From Chaetoderma sp. LZ-2023a (Eukaryota > Mollusca > Caudofoveata > Chaetodermatida > Chaetodermatidae): a stretch of DNA of 64,000 bases. Within the stretch, counting starts at the first letter, position 1. Each line of letters begins with the position of its first letter. Shown here one piece after another: positions 48,851 to 57,830 of this stretch. The DNA lies in contig CM067366.1 in the NCBI GenBank assembly GCA_034401795.1, forward strand, positions 81,318,891 through 81,382,890. Reading direction: 5' to 3'. The translations under genes were made by a program, and so were the position numbers. A model generated the notes under the pieces. It did no database searches. It saw only the letters and a list, made by a program, of their open reading frames with translations, and was not told the origin of the DNA.

Positions 48851-49024
48851 CTATATCCCCATGACCCAAATCTAAGTCTGCATTTCTGTTTGTCAAACGG
48901 AAACAGTTTTACATCCATCTTACACATTATCTCCATGAAAGCAGGGAAAAGCCAGACAATCCTGCCGTCACTGGCTACATTGACAAGATAGTGCGATTGC
49001 CGGGCATTATCATGGAACGAAATA
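48851..49024 (-). CDS. nicotinic acetylcholine receptor subunit, Cys-loop exon
   Basis: This is an internal exon of a Cys-loop ligand-gated ion channel, a pentameric plasma-membrane receptor. It encodes about 58 residues of the extracellular ligand-binding domain. They include the diagnostic loop of two cysteines 13 residues apart around a FPFD motif (CKMDVKLFPFDKQKC), preceded by IVWLFPA and followed by FGSWGY, all typical positions of acetylcholine receptor subunits. The acceptor is CAG at 49025-49027 and the donor is GTGAGC directly after 48851. The exon enters with one base completing a codon and leaves with two bases (AG). An (ATT)n run lies directly upstream of the acceptor. Earlier exons (signal peptide, N-terminal helix, loops A and D) are not seen. 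If the gene is intact they lie above 64000, which would place the Penelope array in an intron. Confidence 0.88.

Positions 49025-49027
<3 letters not shown>

Positions 49028-49070
<43 letters not shown>
49028..49070. repeat. (AAT)n microsatellite at exon acceptor
   Basis: About 14 AAT units. On the gene strand this is (ATT)n joined directly to the CAG acceptor of the Cys-loop exon. Confidence 0.95.
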
Positions 49071-49073
<3 letters not shown>

Positions 49074-49404
49074 GCACCATAGAAGTGTGATAACATAACT
49101 CACCTTACAATAATGGTAACGGTTGTGGTGTAGATGATGTTGCGTTTATTGATGCCGCTGTTGGTGGTTGTGGCGTTTGTGCTGGTGGCGGCCGTGGTGA
49201 TGGTGATGGCCGTGGTGGCCGTGGTTATATGATTAAACGCACTGGCTTAGGATCTCCCAAGGTTGGGAGATATTTTTTATTTATTTTATTGTCTGAGATT
49301 TGATATGTTTGTTTGATAGAGGCGGTATGGCCTATAAAATTTGAATAATATATATCATTCATTCTGAAGGTTTTTGAAGAGTTAATTTCGAATTAACCAA
49401 GATG

Positions 49405-51609
49405 TCACGTAGATTGGAGTTTTTTCTTAAAGGCTATCACTGGACGCAAATTGAGAGGTTTTTTCATTTTATCCTGCAATTTATGATATTCATCTTTCAA
49501 AATTTCAGAAATTTCAACATTTTTTCGATTGTATGTTAAACTGAATGGAATAATTTCACGTTGATCAGCAAGACCAGGGTCCACGTTTATGCCACTCGGC
49601 CATTTTGTTTTCAGTTGCTTAATCCAAAATGATTCTCGAAGTTTTCTTTGTTTATCAGTTTCTTCGGCCGTAGCAGAAAGAGGCAGTTGCTCAATAGGCA
49701 TAATTTCAAAGTGTCTATCGACAGAATGACCAGGAAGATTGAAATGTTGAGCTACGTTGGTGTCCTCGTCGTGTCTAATATCGCAAAGGTGTCTAGTTGC
49801 ACGCCATCTGAAAGGGCATTTTGTTTCACCGACATACTGCTTTTGGCATAATTTGCAAGATATTAAATAGATAACATTTTTAGAATCGCAATCTAAATTA
49901 GACTGAAGTTGGAATTTGCTTTTGTTCTGATAACTGACAAATGTTTTCTGATTAAGTAGATAGAGGTCTAATTTACACCTCTTCTTTCCACATTTCTGAG
50001 ATTGTCCTACGCCTATAATCGGACGATTGTGACGAATTTTGGTAGGCTTTTGATCGGCAGCCTTATCAGTAATAGTTTCCAAATCATGTAAAGTTTCGGA
50101 TTTTATTTTGCGCAAAAATCGTGTTGAATATCCCCTCGGTTTGAGGGCTTTAAATAAGGTGGAACACGCAGATTCAAAATTCTTTCTATCACTAGAATTT
50201 CGGTGAAATCGGATAATCTGTGATTTGATAATACCTTTAAAAGTATGAGGTGGATGGAAAGATTTCTTATGCAGTAGTTGATGGGAATATGTGGGCTTAA
50301 AGAATACTTTGTAATCAAGAAAGCCACTGGTGTTATAATTTACACCTTTGTAGAGAGTAACGTCCAAAAAGTCTACGGACGACTGGTCGATGTTGGCTTT
50401 AAGTCTGATGTTAGGATCGTGATTGTTCAAAATAGTGAAAAATTCATCAAACTCTTCCCTCGAATGATTCCAGATCATAAAAATATCATCGAGGTAACGG
50501 CGGTAAAATAAGGGCTGCTTAGGACATTTGTTAAGCGCATCTTCTTCCCACTCAGCTACATAGATGTTGGCAAAACTAGGACTAAAACGTTTACCCATAG
50601 CGCATCCACAGATTTGTTGGTAGATTTCGCCAGCGAATTCGAAATCATTGCCCTTTAAACTCAGCTCCAGGAGAGCTAATATTTCGCTAGTGGGCCTATT
50701 GTTATCAGGATATTTATCAAATGCTCTGCGAACAGAAGACAAACCCCTTTCGATGTCAATGTTTGTGTACATAGGATCGATGTCGAGGGTTATCAAGAGT
50801 GAGTTTGGAGGAACAGAAATTTTGGAGACCTCGGATAGGAAATCCTCAGTGTTGTTCAAAAAGCTGAAATGTCTATTCGCAATTGGTTGTAGGTGGTAAT
50901 CAATAATTTCACTAATTCGATAAGATTCAGAGCCGCAATCAGAGATAATAGGTCGACCCGGTGGTATCATAGGGTCGGACCATGACTCAATAGGTTTATG
51001 AATTTTTGGCAAAAGGTAAAACGTACGTGGATTTGAATCTCGTTTAGCAGTAAGGTATTTAAACTGCTTTTTCGTTATGGCCTTTTTGTCAGCCATTTCT
51101 TGAATGATTCCATTAAATTTATCACAATTATTTTGCCAACGTGGTTCGTCTAATTTGCGGTAGTGTTTCAGATTACTGAGTTGCCGATGTGCTTCACGAA
51201 TATAATTATCCTTACGCATTAATACAGTAGCAGATCCCTTGTCAGCAGGCTTTATAACGATGTCATTGTTTTTACGCAAACCTGTTAAGGCTAAACGTTC
51301 TTGATATGACAAATTTTGATGATTTTTAGGAAATTCTAAATTTTCAACACGCTCCTTGATAGCTTTTATACTATCAAGGATCGCAGGGTCAACCAACTTC
51401 GAGTTAGGTGCCCAGCCAGTTTTTTCAACAAAAGATAGAAAGTTGTTTTTCTTGGAATTTCGAAAAAAGTCTGCTAATTTTACACGGTGAGAAAATTCTT
51501 CAATTTCCCATAAGCCATTATCTAAAAGAGCATCTATGTCGACTTTGGGCCGTGGTGTTGGTACATATGTTAGACCAAGATTTAGCAACGATCTTTCTGC
51601 TTCAGACAA
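49405..51609 (-). CDS. Penelope-like reverse transcriptase with GIY-YIG endonuclease (unit 1)
   Basis: A 734-codon frame counted from TTG at 51609. No ATG starts it: the frame is open without a stop back to the frameshift site at 51684-51690. N-terminal signatures typical of Penelope RTs are GLTYVPTP and KPADKGSATVLM. RT motifs follow: YLLPKIHKP, GRPIISDCGS, TLDIDPMYTNI (catalytic Asp), GCAMGKRFSPSFANIY and YLDD at residues 372-375. The C-terminal GIY-YIG nuclease starts at VIYLISC (579-585), with YVGET and the arginine of FRWRATRH. Family members reverse transcribe their RNA at DNA ends or nicks made by the nuclease. In the motif-A block this copy has Pro where the other two have Ala. A sixth T near 49430 shifts the frame and replaces the last 29 residues by a shorter tail. 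Confidence 0.92.
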   Translation of the reverse strand: MSEAERSLLNLGLTYVPTPRPKVDIDALLDNGLWEIEEFSHRVKLADFFRNSKKNNFLSFVEKTGWAPNSKLVDPAILDSIKAIKERVENLEFPKNHQNLSYQERLALTGLRKNNDIVIKPADKGSATVLMRKDNYIREAHRQLSNLKHYRKLDEPRWQNNCDKFNGIIQEMADKKAITKKQFKYLTAKRDSNPRTFYLLPKIHKPIESWSDPMIPPGRPIISDCGSESYRISEIIDYHLQPIANRHFSFLNNTEDFLSEVSKISVPPNSLLITLDIDPMYTNIDIERGLSSVRRAFDKYPDNNRPTSEILALLELSLKGNDFEFAGEIYQQICGCAMGKRFSPSFANIYVAEWEEDALNKCPKQPLFYRRYLDDIFMIWNHSREEFDEFFTILNNHDPNIRLKANIDQSSVDFLDVTLYKGVNYNTSGFLDYKVFFKPTYSHQLLHKKSFHPPHTFKGIIKSQIIRFHRNSSDRKNFESACSTLFKALKPRGYSTRFLRKIKSETLHDLETITDKAADQKPTKIRHNRPIIGVGQSQKCGKKRCKLDLYLLNQKTFVSYQNKSKFQLQSNLDCDSKNVIYLISCKLCQKQYVGETKCPFRWRATRHLCDIRHDEDTNVAQHFNLPGHSVDRHFEIMPIEQLPLSATAEETDKQRKLRESFWIKQLKTKWPSGINVDPGLADQREIIPFSLTYNRKNVEISEILKDEYHKLQDKMKKPLNLRPVIAFKKKLQST

Positions 51610-51680
51610 TGTAGAACCAGTTAGGTTAATGATATTACCACCTAGGCCAATTTCTGGGTGGTTAGTACCCTGACCCGTAG

Positions 51681-52868
51681 TTAGTTTAAATTAAGGTGCG
51701 ATAACCAACTATTATACATCCTATTTGCAGTGCACTCAGTCCAGTGGATGTTGTCCTCAACCACCTGAAATTCAGACACGGGGAGGCTGGGCAGGATAGG
51801 GACCTTGGCCCTTATGGCCTCTACACGGCTGTTAACGAATTGTATGTTTCGTTTCTGGGTTGTAGTCAGGTGCTTCGAATAATTTAGTTTGGCAAAGTGA
51901 ACTTTAGCCTTTGGAAATTTTGAACGCATGGTACTAAACAGATTCTCAATTCTTTGGGAGGTGTCATGCTGAAGTTCGTCCTTATCATTAATTCCGATGT
52001 TAAGGATGATACGCTGAGGTTGGAAGACCTCATTGTGTTTTCTAACCATATTCCTAATGTGGTTTATCTTAGCACCTGGATAGATTGCTACCTGCATATC
52101 TGGATGAGGTGTCTGATTGATATGAGCTAAATTTGAAGACCCAATCAGCAGAATCTTCTTGTTCAGAGTAGGAAGGCGCCATTCATTCTTATTATCCACC
52201 ACGAACCGAAACTTGTAGAAAGACCTATGCTCTTTGGGTGTATCCCTAGGCGTAGGTTTGGGCTTAGGTGTGGGCGTAAATTTAGGTTGTGGTGGCTTGG
52301 ACCTCGGCGTCGACGATCTGGTCTTTTGACCAGGTCGGTCAGTAGCTGCTCTCTGTGGAAGGGGAGGAAACTCGACTGGGGACAGTGGCGAGACCGGAAG
52401 AGGGATCTGACTAGGATCCACATGAGCGGACACTGACGGTGACCATGCTGGCAGTGGAATCAGGAGCGGATCCACCACAGGAGACTGCAGGGGGAACACT
52501 GGTGAGCTCTGGTTATTCACCCGCTTAACTACTGGGGGAAGCTCAGTGGGTGACCTATTCCGTTTCCGATTTGATTGTGGGATGACTGGTACGGTCAAGG
52601 CTCACCGTGCAGTCGGTGTGCCTGGTAGGGCCACAGAGGGCCCTGCAGTTGATGTTCCTGGTAAGGTCACAGGTGACCCTACAGGGGGTGTTGTACTATG
52701 GTAGGTTCTAAAATGTGGATCAAAAGGTCTGATGAAATCATAAAACTGATCAATTGATGAAGAATGAAACTTCCTGCCATAGTTATTTCGGGCCCAATTT
52801 ATTGCTGTGGTCTTCGCTCTACCTAATTCTAAATTTGGTTTGGACTGAGCCTCGATGAGGAGCGACAT
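51681..52868 (-). pseudogene. SGNH-hydrolase-like ORF, unit 1 (one nonsense codon)
   Basis: The same 396-codon frame as in unit 2, but with TGA at 52602-52604 where unit 2 has TCA; the internal ATG after it leaves 305 codons. The N-terminus (SIDQFYDFIRPFDPHFR) is followed by a proline-rich linker and then the SGNH fold: IGSSNL (nucleophile Ser block), NIGINDKDE (GxND block) and EDNIHWTE (DxxH block), here with the histidine kept. Similar esterase-like domains occur in ORF1 of CR1-type LINEs. It ends LSHLNLN with the stop at 51681-51683. Confidence 0.8.
51684..51690 (-). promoter_or_regulatory. -1 ribosomal frameshift heptamer TTTAAAC, unit 1
   Basis: In the SGNH frame the last codons are AAT TTA AAC TAA, so T TTA AAC stands exactly in the X XXY YYZ phase, with the stop codon next. 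The -1 frame continues TTT AAA CTA ACT and is open into the RT. A possible downstream stem is ACCACC with GGTGGT, about 20 nt away. Confidence 0.7.
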
Positions 52869-52902
52869 AAGATGACCAAGCTGGAAATTATAGTGACTAA
52901 TG

Positions 52903-53193
52903 TTAACCTGGAGATATGGCCCATTTCAAATTTGCTGCTAAGATGTCCTTACGGACCTCGGCGTTTGGCATCGCTGGTTTACAGAAGAAATTCTGTCTCT
53001 CTAACTCTGACACTTTCCAGCTCAATCCAGGAGGCAAACTGCCCCTACGTACATGAGCATTCAAGATGCCAAGGTGGTGAAAGCATTGTATAATCATGTA
53101 GTAACACTTGGTTAGTGCAGGCTGGGCAGAAGGCGGGCGACTGTCGTTAGACCTCCTGTCATCCCGTCTTCTACTCTTGCTAACTCCAGCCAT
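52903..53193 (-). CDS. small basic ORF upstream of SGNH, unit 1
   Basis: 97 codons including the stop, from the ATG at 53193 (an in-frame GTG lies 12 codons upstream). The N-terminus is arginine- and serine-rich (KSRRRDDRRSNDSRP). A part with HVRRGSLPPGLSWKVSELER follows. The frame ends 34 nt before the SGNH ATG. The identical organisation in unit 2 (59053-59343), with only one residue changed, suggests it is coding rather than chance. I do not recognise a domain. An RNA-binding role would fit the charge but is only a guess. Confidence 0.5.
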   Translation of the reverse strand: MAGVSKSRRRDDRRSNDSRPPSAQPALTKCYYMIIQCFHHLGILNAHVRRGSLPPGLSWKVSELERQNFFCKPAMPNAEVRKDILAANLKWAISPG

Positions 53194-53449
53194 AATGTTA
53201 CTAGTTAGATAATTCAATGTTTCTGCCACTAAAATCTACAAGAATACCAAAAAATTGAGGGGACCTAATGGAATCGTGAACCTAGGGAAGTCTATCGAAT
53301 TACAAGCCTAACAAAATCTACAAGCGCATCAAAAATCTATCGCTGAAAAAAGAAGGTTATGATTAAGCATGTTAATATTTCAATAATTCATATAAACTAT
53401 CAAAGGATAATTGTGTATATTACCAATAATCCTATGCACCGTCGTGAAG

Positions 53450-53490
53450 TGGGCGACCGGTTTCGACAAGGTTTGTCAGCTTCAGGCCAC
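53450..53490 (-). ncRNA. hammerhead-ribozyme-like motif, unit 1
   Basis: The minus strand reads GTGGC, CTGAAG, a stem GACAA-ACC-TTGTC, GAAAC, a short CGG loop and GTC, then GCCCAC, which can pair with GTGGC. This is the order of a type I hammerhead with a minimal stem III, a motif known from Penelope-like elements. The core CTGANGA is imperfect: CT replaces the AA after CTGAAG. Confidence 0.45.
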
Positions 53491-54035
53491 AGAACAAATC
53501 TGCCTGTCCACCAAAAATCTGTCTATTTATTAGAATTGATGGCCTTATGGATGTGGCTTAGATTAGTATTCAATTGTACTTTGAAAATTTTTAATTGTAT
53601 TCACATTAAAGAGTTGGACTGCCACAGATGTTTAAAAACTATTGTCTAAATCCATTGACGTTGATTGAGTTCTCTAAGGTTTCTGAGTGGGCTTCCAGTA
53701 ATACTCTCATGAATGAGTGGCGGTTGATCAAAGAGATCAAGCCATGCATATTAACCCAGTGAGCTCGATTCTGTTTGTTCAGAAGGTATCCCTTTCTGAA
53801 CGAGGTTCTATTATCGGTCTGTTGATTGATCAAAGGGATCACTCAACGGTCATTAATCATTTGAACAGTGAACTCTATTTCAAAAGGTGTTGTTGGACTT
53901 TGTTTTCAAGTCTGTTGAAGTCGAATTTAGGAAAGAATATTTTTTAATTTCCAACAATTAAATAATTGTCTATAGAATTTAGACTAGTAGGATTCAAGTG
54001 TATTTGAAAGATTTAATGAGCAATATGAATTTCGA

Positions 54036-55230
54036 GTTCCTTCCATCCATCCATCCACCCACCCACCCATCCACCCACCCATCCATCGACCCACCCATCC
54101 ATCAATCCATCCATCCATCAATCCATTCAGTTAATGAAGGAAGGAGTGACAGAAGGAAGACAAATGAAGAAAGGATGGATGAAGTAAGGAAGGAAGAAAG
54201 GAAGAATGGAGGGAGGGAGGGAGGGATGGCGGGAAGGAATGAGGGTGGGACGGGGTGGGGGGCGAGGATCGATGAAGGAGGGAGGAAGGAAGGAAGGAAG
54301 GATGGATGGAAGGATGGATGGAAGGGAGTGAGGGTGGGACAGATGGTGCGAGGATCGAGGCAGGAGGGAGGGAGGGAGGAAGGAAGGAAGGAAGGAAGGA
54401 ATGAAGCAGAATGGAGGGAGGGAGGAGGGAGGGAGGGAGAAGGGAGGAAGGAAGGACAGAATGAAGGAAGGATAGACGGATGGACGGAAGGGCGGGGATG
54501 AGGGAGGGAGGAAGGATGGATGGATTGAGGAAGGAAGGAGGAAGGAAGAATGGAGGGAGGGATGGAGGGCGGGAGGAGGAAGGAAGGAATGGAGGGAGGG
54601 GGAGGGAGGGAAAGAGCGAGGAAGGAAGGAAGGAGGAAGGAAGGAAGGAAGGAAGGACGGACGGACGGACGGACGGACGGACGGGCGGCGGGCGGGCGGG
54701 AGGGAGGGAGGGAGGGAGGGAGGGAGGGATGGAGGGAAGGAGGGAAGGAGGGAGGGAGGGAGGGATGAAAGAAGGAAGGAAGGAAAGAAGGAAAGAAGGA
54801 AGGAAGGAATGTAGGACGGGTGGGAATGGGGGTGGGAATGAGGGAAGGAGTGAGGGAGGGAAGGAAGGTGGGAAGGAAGGAAGGAAGGAAGGAAGGAAGG
54901 AGGGAGGAGGGAGGAGGGAGGAGGGAGGAGGGAGGAGGGGAGGGAGGGAGGAAGGAAGGAAGGAAGGGAGGAAGGGGGTGAAGGAAGGAAGGAAGGGAGG
55001 AAGGGGGTGAAGGAAGGAAGGAAGGAAGGAATGAAGGAAGGGAGGGAGGGAGGGAGGGAGGGAATGGCGGGAATGAAGGAGGGAAGGAGGGATGGAAGGA
55101 AGGAAGGAAAGAAGGAAGGGAGGGAGGGAGGGAGCGAGGGAGGGAGGGAGCGCGCGAGCGAGCGAGGGAGGGCGGGAAGGAGGGATGGAGGGAGGGATGG
55201 AGGGAGGAAGGAAGGAGGGAAGGAAATGAT
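54036..55230. repeat. 1.2-kb purine/pyrimidine tract of unit 1
   Basis: Starts with CATC/CACC units, then GGAA, GGGA and GGAC units almost without interruption on the plus strand. The Arg/Gly/Glu-rich and Pro/Ser-rich frames over it are artefacts of the repeat. Confidence 0.93.
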
Positions 55231-55509
55231 GAACGTATCAAAACTATTGTTAAGAAGACAGACTAAATTGATGGAATGATGGTATGCCAGACAGATTTGC
55301 CACGACGGTATGGTGCAATAATTAGTGTGTTAGTAAGACAATAAAACAATAGAACTGGCACTCGCTTGTAGGTGGTTATATGATTAAACGCACTGGCTCA
55401 GGATCTCCCAAGGTTGGGAGATATTTTTTATTTATTTTATTGTCTGAGATTTGATATGTTTGTTTGATAGAGGCGGTATGGCCTATAAAATATGAATAAT
55501 ATATATCAT

Positions 55510-57759
55510 TCATTCTGAAGGTTTTTGAAGAGTTAATTTCGAATTAACCAAGATGTCACGTAGATTGGAGTTTTTCGTAAAGGCTATCACTGGACGCAAA
55601 TTGAGAGGTTTTTTCATTTTATCCTGCAATTTATGATATTCATCTTTCAAAATTTCAGAAATTTCAACATTTTTTCGATTGTATGTTAAACTGAATGGAA
55701 TAATTTCACGTTGATCAGCAAGACCAGGGTCCACGTTTATGCCACTCGGCCATTTTGTTTTCAGTTGCTTAATCCAAAATGATTCTCGAAGTTTTCTTTG
55801 TTTATCAGTTTCTTCGGCCGTAGCAGAAAGAGGCAGTTGCTCAATAGGCATAATTTCAAAGTGTCTATCGACAGAATGACCAGGAAGATTGAAATGTTGA
55901 GCTACGTTGGTGTCCTCGTCGTGTCTAATATCGCAAAGGTGTCTAGTTGCACGCCATCTGAAAGGGCATTTTGTTTCACCGACATACTGCTTTTGGCATA
56001 ATTTGCAAGATATTAAATAGATAACATTTTTAGAATCGCAATCTAAATTAGACTGAAGTTGGAATTTGCTTTTGTTCTGATAACTGACAAATGTTTTCTG
56101 ATTAGGTAGATAGAGGTCTAATTTACACCTCTTCTTTCCACATTTCTGAGATTGTCCTACGCCTATAATCGGACGATTGTGACGAATTTTGGTAGGCTTT
56201 TGATCGGCAGCCTTATCAGTAATAGTTTCCAAATCATGTAAAGTTTCGGATTTTATTTTGCGCAAAAATCGTGTTGAATATCCCCTCGGTTTGAGGGCTT
56301 TAAATAAGGTGGAACACGCAGATTCAAAATTCTTTCTATCACTAGAATTTCGGTGAAATCGGATAATCTGTGATTTGATAATACCTTTAAAAGTATGAGG
56401 TGGATGGAAAGATTTGTTATGCAGTAGTTGATGGGAATATGTGGGCTTAAAGAATACTTTGTAATCAAGAAAGCCACTGGTGTTATAATTTACACCTTTG
56501 TAGAGAGTAACGTCCAAAAAGTCTACGGACGACTGGTCGATGTTGGCTTTAAGTCTGATGTTAGGATCGTGATTGTTCAAAATAGTGAAAAATTCATCAA
56601 ACTCTTCCCTCGAATGATTCCAGATCATAAAAATATCATCGAGGTAACGGCGGTAAAATAAGGGCTGCTTAGGACATTTGTTAAGCGCATCTTCTTCCCA
56701 CTCAGCTACATAGATGTTGGCAAAACTAGGACTAAAACGTTTACCCATAGCGCATCCATAGATTTGTTGGTAGATTTCGCCAGCGAATTCGAAATCATTG
56801 CCCTTTAAACTCAGCTCCAGGAGAGCTAATATTTCGCTAGTGGGTCTATTGTTATCAGGATATTTATCAAATGCTCTGCGAACAGAAGACAAACCCCTTT
56901 CGATGTCAATGTTTGTGTACATAGCATCGATGTCGAGGGTTATCAAGAGTGAGTTTGGGGGAACAGAAATTTTGGAGACCTCGGATAGGAAATCCTCAGT
57001 GTTGTTCAAAAAGCTGAAATGTCTATTCGCAATTGGTTGTAGGTGATAATCAATAATTTCACTAATTCGATAAGATTCAGAGCCGCAATCAGAGATAATC
57101 GGTCGACCCGGTGGTATCATAGGGTCGGACCATGACTCAATAGGTTTATGAATTTTTGGCAAAAGGTAAAACGTACGTGGATTTGAATCTCGTTTAGCAG
57201 TAAGGTATTTAAACTGCTTTTTCGTTATGGCCTTTTTGTCAGCCATTTCTTGAATGAGCCCATTAAATTTATCACAATTATTTTGCCAGAGTGGTTCGTC
57301 TAATTTGCGGTAGTGTTTCAGATTACTGAGTTGCCGATGTGCTTCAGGAATATAATTATCCTTACGCATTAATACAGTAGCAGATCCCTTGTCAGCAGGC
57401 TTTATAACGATGTCATTGTTTTTACGCAAACCTGTTAAGGCTAAACGTTCTTGATATGACAAATTTTGATGATTTTTAGGAAATTCTAAATTTTCAACAC
57501 GCTCCTTGATAGCTTTTATACTATCAAGGATCGCAGGGTCAACCAACTTCGAGTTAGGTGCCCAGCCAGTTTTTTCAACAAAAAGTAGAAAGTTGTTTTT
57601 CTTGGAATTTCGAAAAAAGTCTGCTAATTTTACACGGTGAGAAAATTCTTCAATTTCCCATAAGCCATTATCTAAAAGAGCATCTATGTCGACTTTGGGC
57701 CGTGGTGTTGGTACATATGTTAGACCAAGATTTAGCAACGATCTTTCTGCTTCAGACAA
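55510..57759 (-). CDS. Penelope-like reverse transcriptase with GIY-YIG endonuclease (unit 2)
   Basis: 749 codons counted from TTG (57759), the full-length form, with the C-terminus NSNLRDILVNSKLTLQ that unit 1 has lost. RT motif A reads TLDIDAMYTNI and the catalytic motif YLDD is kept. One block differs from the others: QQIYGCAMG instead of QQICGCAMG. The GIY-YIG part (VIYLISC, YVGET, RWRATRH) and the preceding cysteine pair KCGKKRC are intact. The frame has no ATG near its start and is contiguous in the -1 frame with the SGNH ORF, so expression as a fusion is likely. Confidence 0.93.
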   Translation of the reverse strand: MSEAERSLLNLGLTYVPTPRPKVDIDALLDNGLWEIEEFSHRVKLADFFRNSKKNNFLLFVEKTGWAPNSKLVDPAILDSIKAIKERVENLEFPKNHQNLSYQERLALTGLRKNNDIVIKPADKGSATVLMRKDNYIPEAHRQLSNLKHYRKLDEPLWQNNCDKFNGLIQEMADKKAITKKQFKYLTAKRDSNPRTFYLLPKIHKPIESWSDPMIPPGRPIISDCGSESYRISEIIDYHLQPIANRHFSFLNNTEDFLSEVSKISVPPNSLLITLDIDAMYTNIDIERGLSSVRRAFDKYPDNNRPTSEILALLELSLKGNDFEFAGEIYQQIYGCAMGKRFSPSFANIYVAEWEEDALNKCPKQPLFYRRYLDDIFMIWNHSREEFDEFFTILNNHDPNIRLKANIDQSSVDFLDVTLYKGVNYNTSGFLDYKVFFKPTYSHQLLHNKSFHPPHTFKGIIKSQIIRFHRNSSDRKNFESACSTLFKALKPRGYSTRFLRKIKSETLHDLETITDKAADQKPTKIRHNRPIIGVGQSQKCGKKRCKLDLYLPNQKTFVSYQNKSKFQLQSNLDCDSKNVIYLISCKLCQKQYVGETKCPFRWRATRHLCDIRHDEDTNVAQHFNLPGHSVDRHFEIMPIEQLPLSATAEETDKQRKLRESFWIKQLKTKWPSGINVDPGLADQREIIPFSLTYNRKNVEISEILKDEYHKLQDKMKKPLNLRPVIAFTKNSNLRDILVNSKLTLQKPSE

Positions 57760-57830
57760 TGTAGAACCAGTTAGGTTAATGATATTACCACCTAGGCCAA
57801 TTTCTGGGTGGTTAGTACCCTGACCCGTAG

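Larger units (their letters stand above)
49221..55371 (-). mobile_element. Penelope-like element, tandem unit 1
   Basis: The first of three head-to-tail units; homology with unit 2 starts at GTGGTTATATGATTAAACGC. On the minus strand the order is: short 5' piece (55230-55371), 1.2-kb pyrimidine tract, about 770 bp with a hammerhead-like motif, a small ORF, an SGNH-like ORF, an RT plus GIY-YIG ORF, and a 3' end containing a perfect hairpin CTCCCAAGGTTGGGAG (49254-49269). The period to unit 2 is 6151 bp. This unit carries a nonsense codon in the SGNH ORF and a one-base insertion near the RT C-terminus. To the left lies G/T-rich intron sequence and the receptor exon at 48851-49024. Confidence 0.88.

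Noticed and set aside
48505..48896. Asp/Asn-, Thr- and Arg-rich frames next to the Cys-loop exon
   Set aside because: They are trinucleotide-repeat artefacts; only the segment 48851-49024 has splice sites and channel motifs.
54102..55241. Long Pro/Ser-rich minus frame and Arg/Gly/Glu-rich plus frames, also at 60252-61430
   Set aside because: They translate a purine/pyrimidine simple repeat; frames stay open on both strands only because of the repeat.
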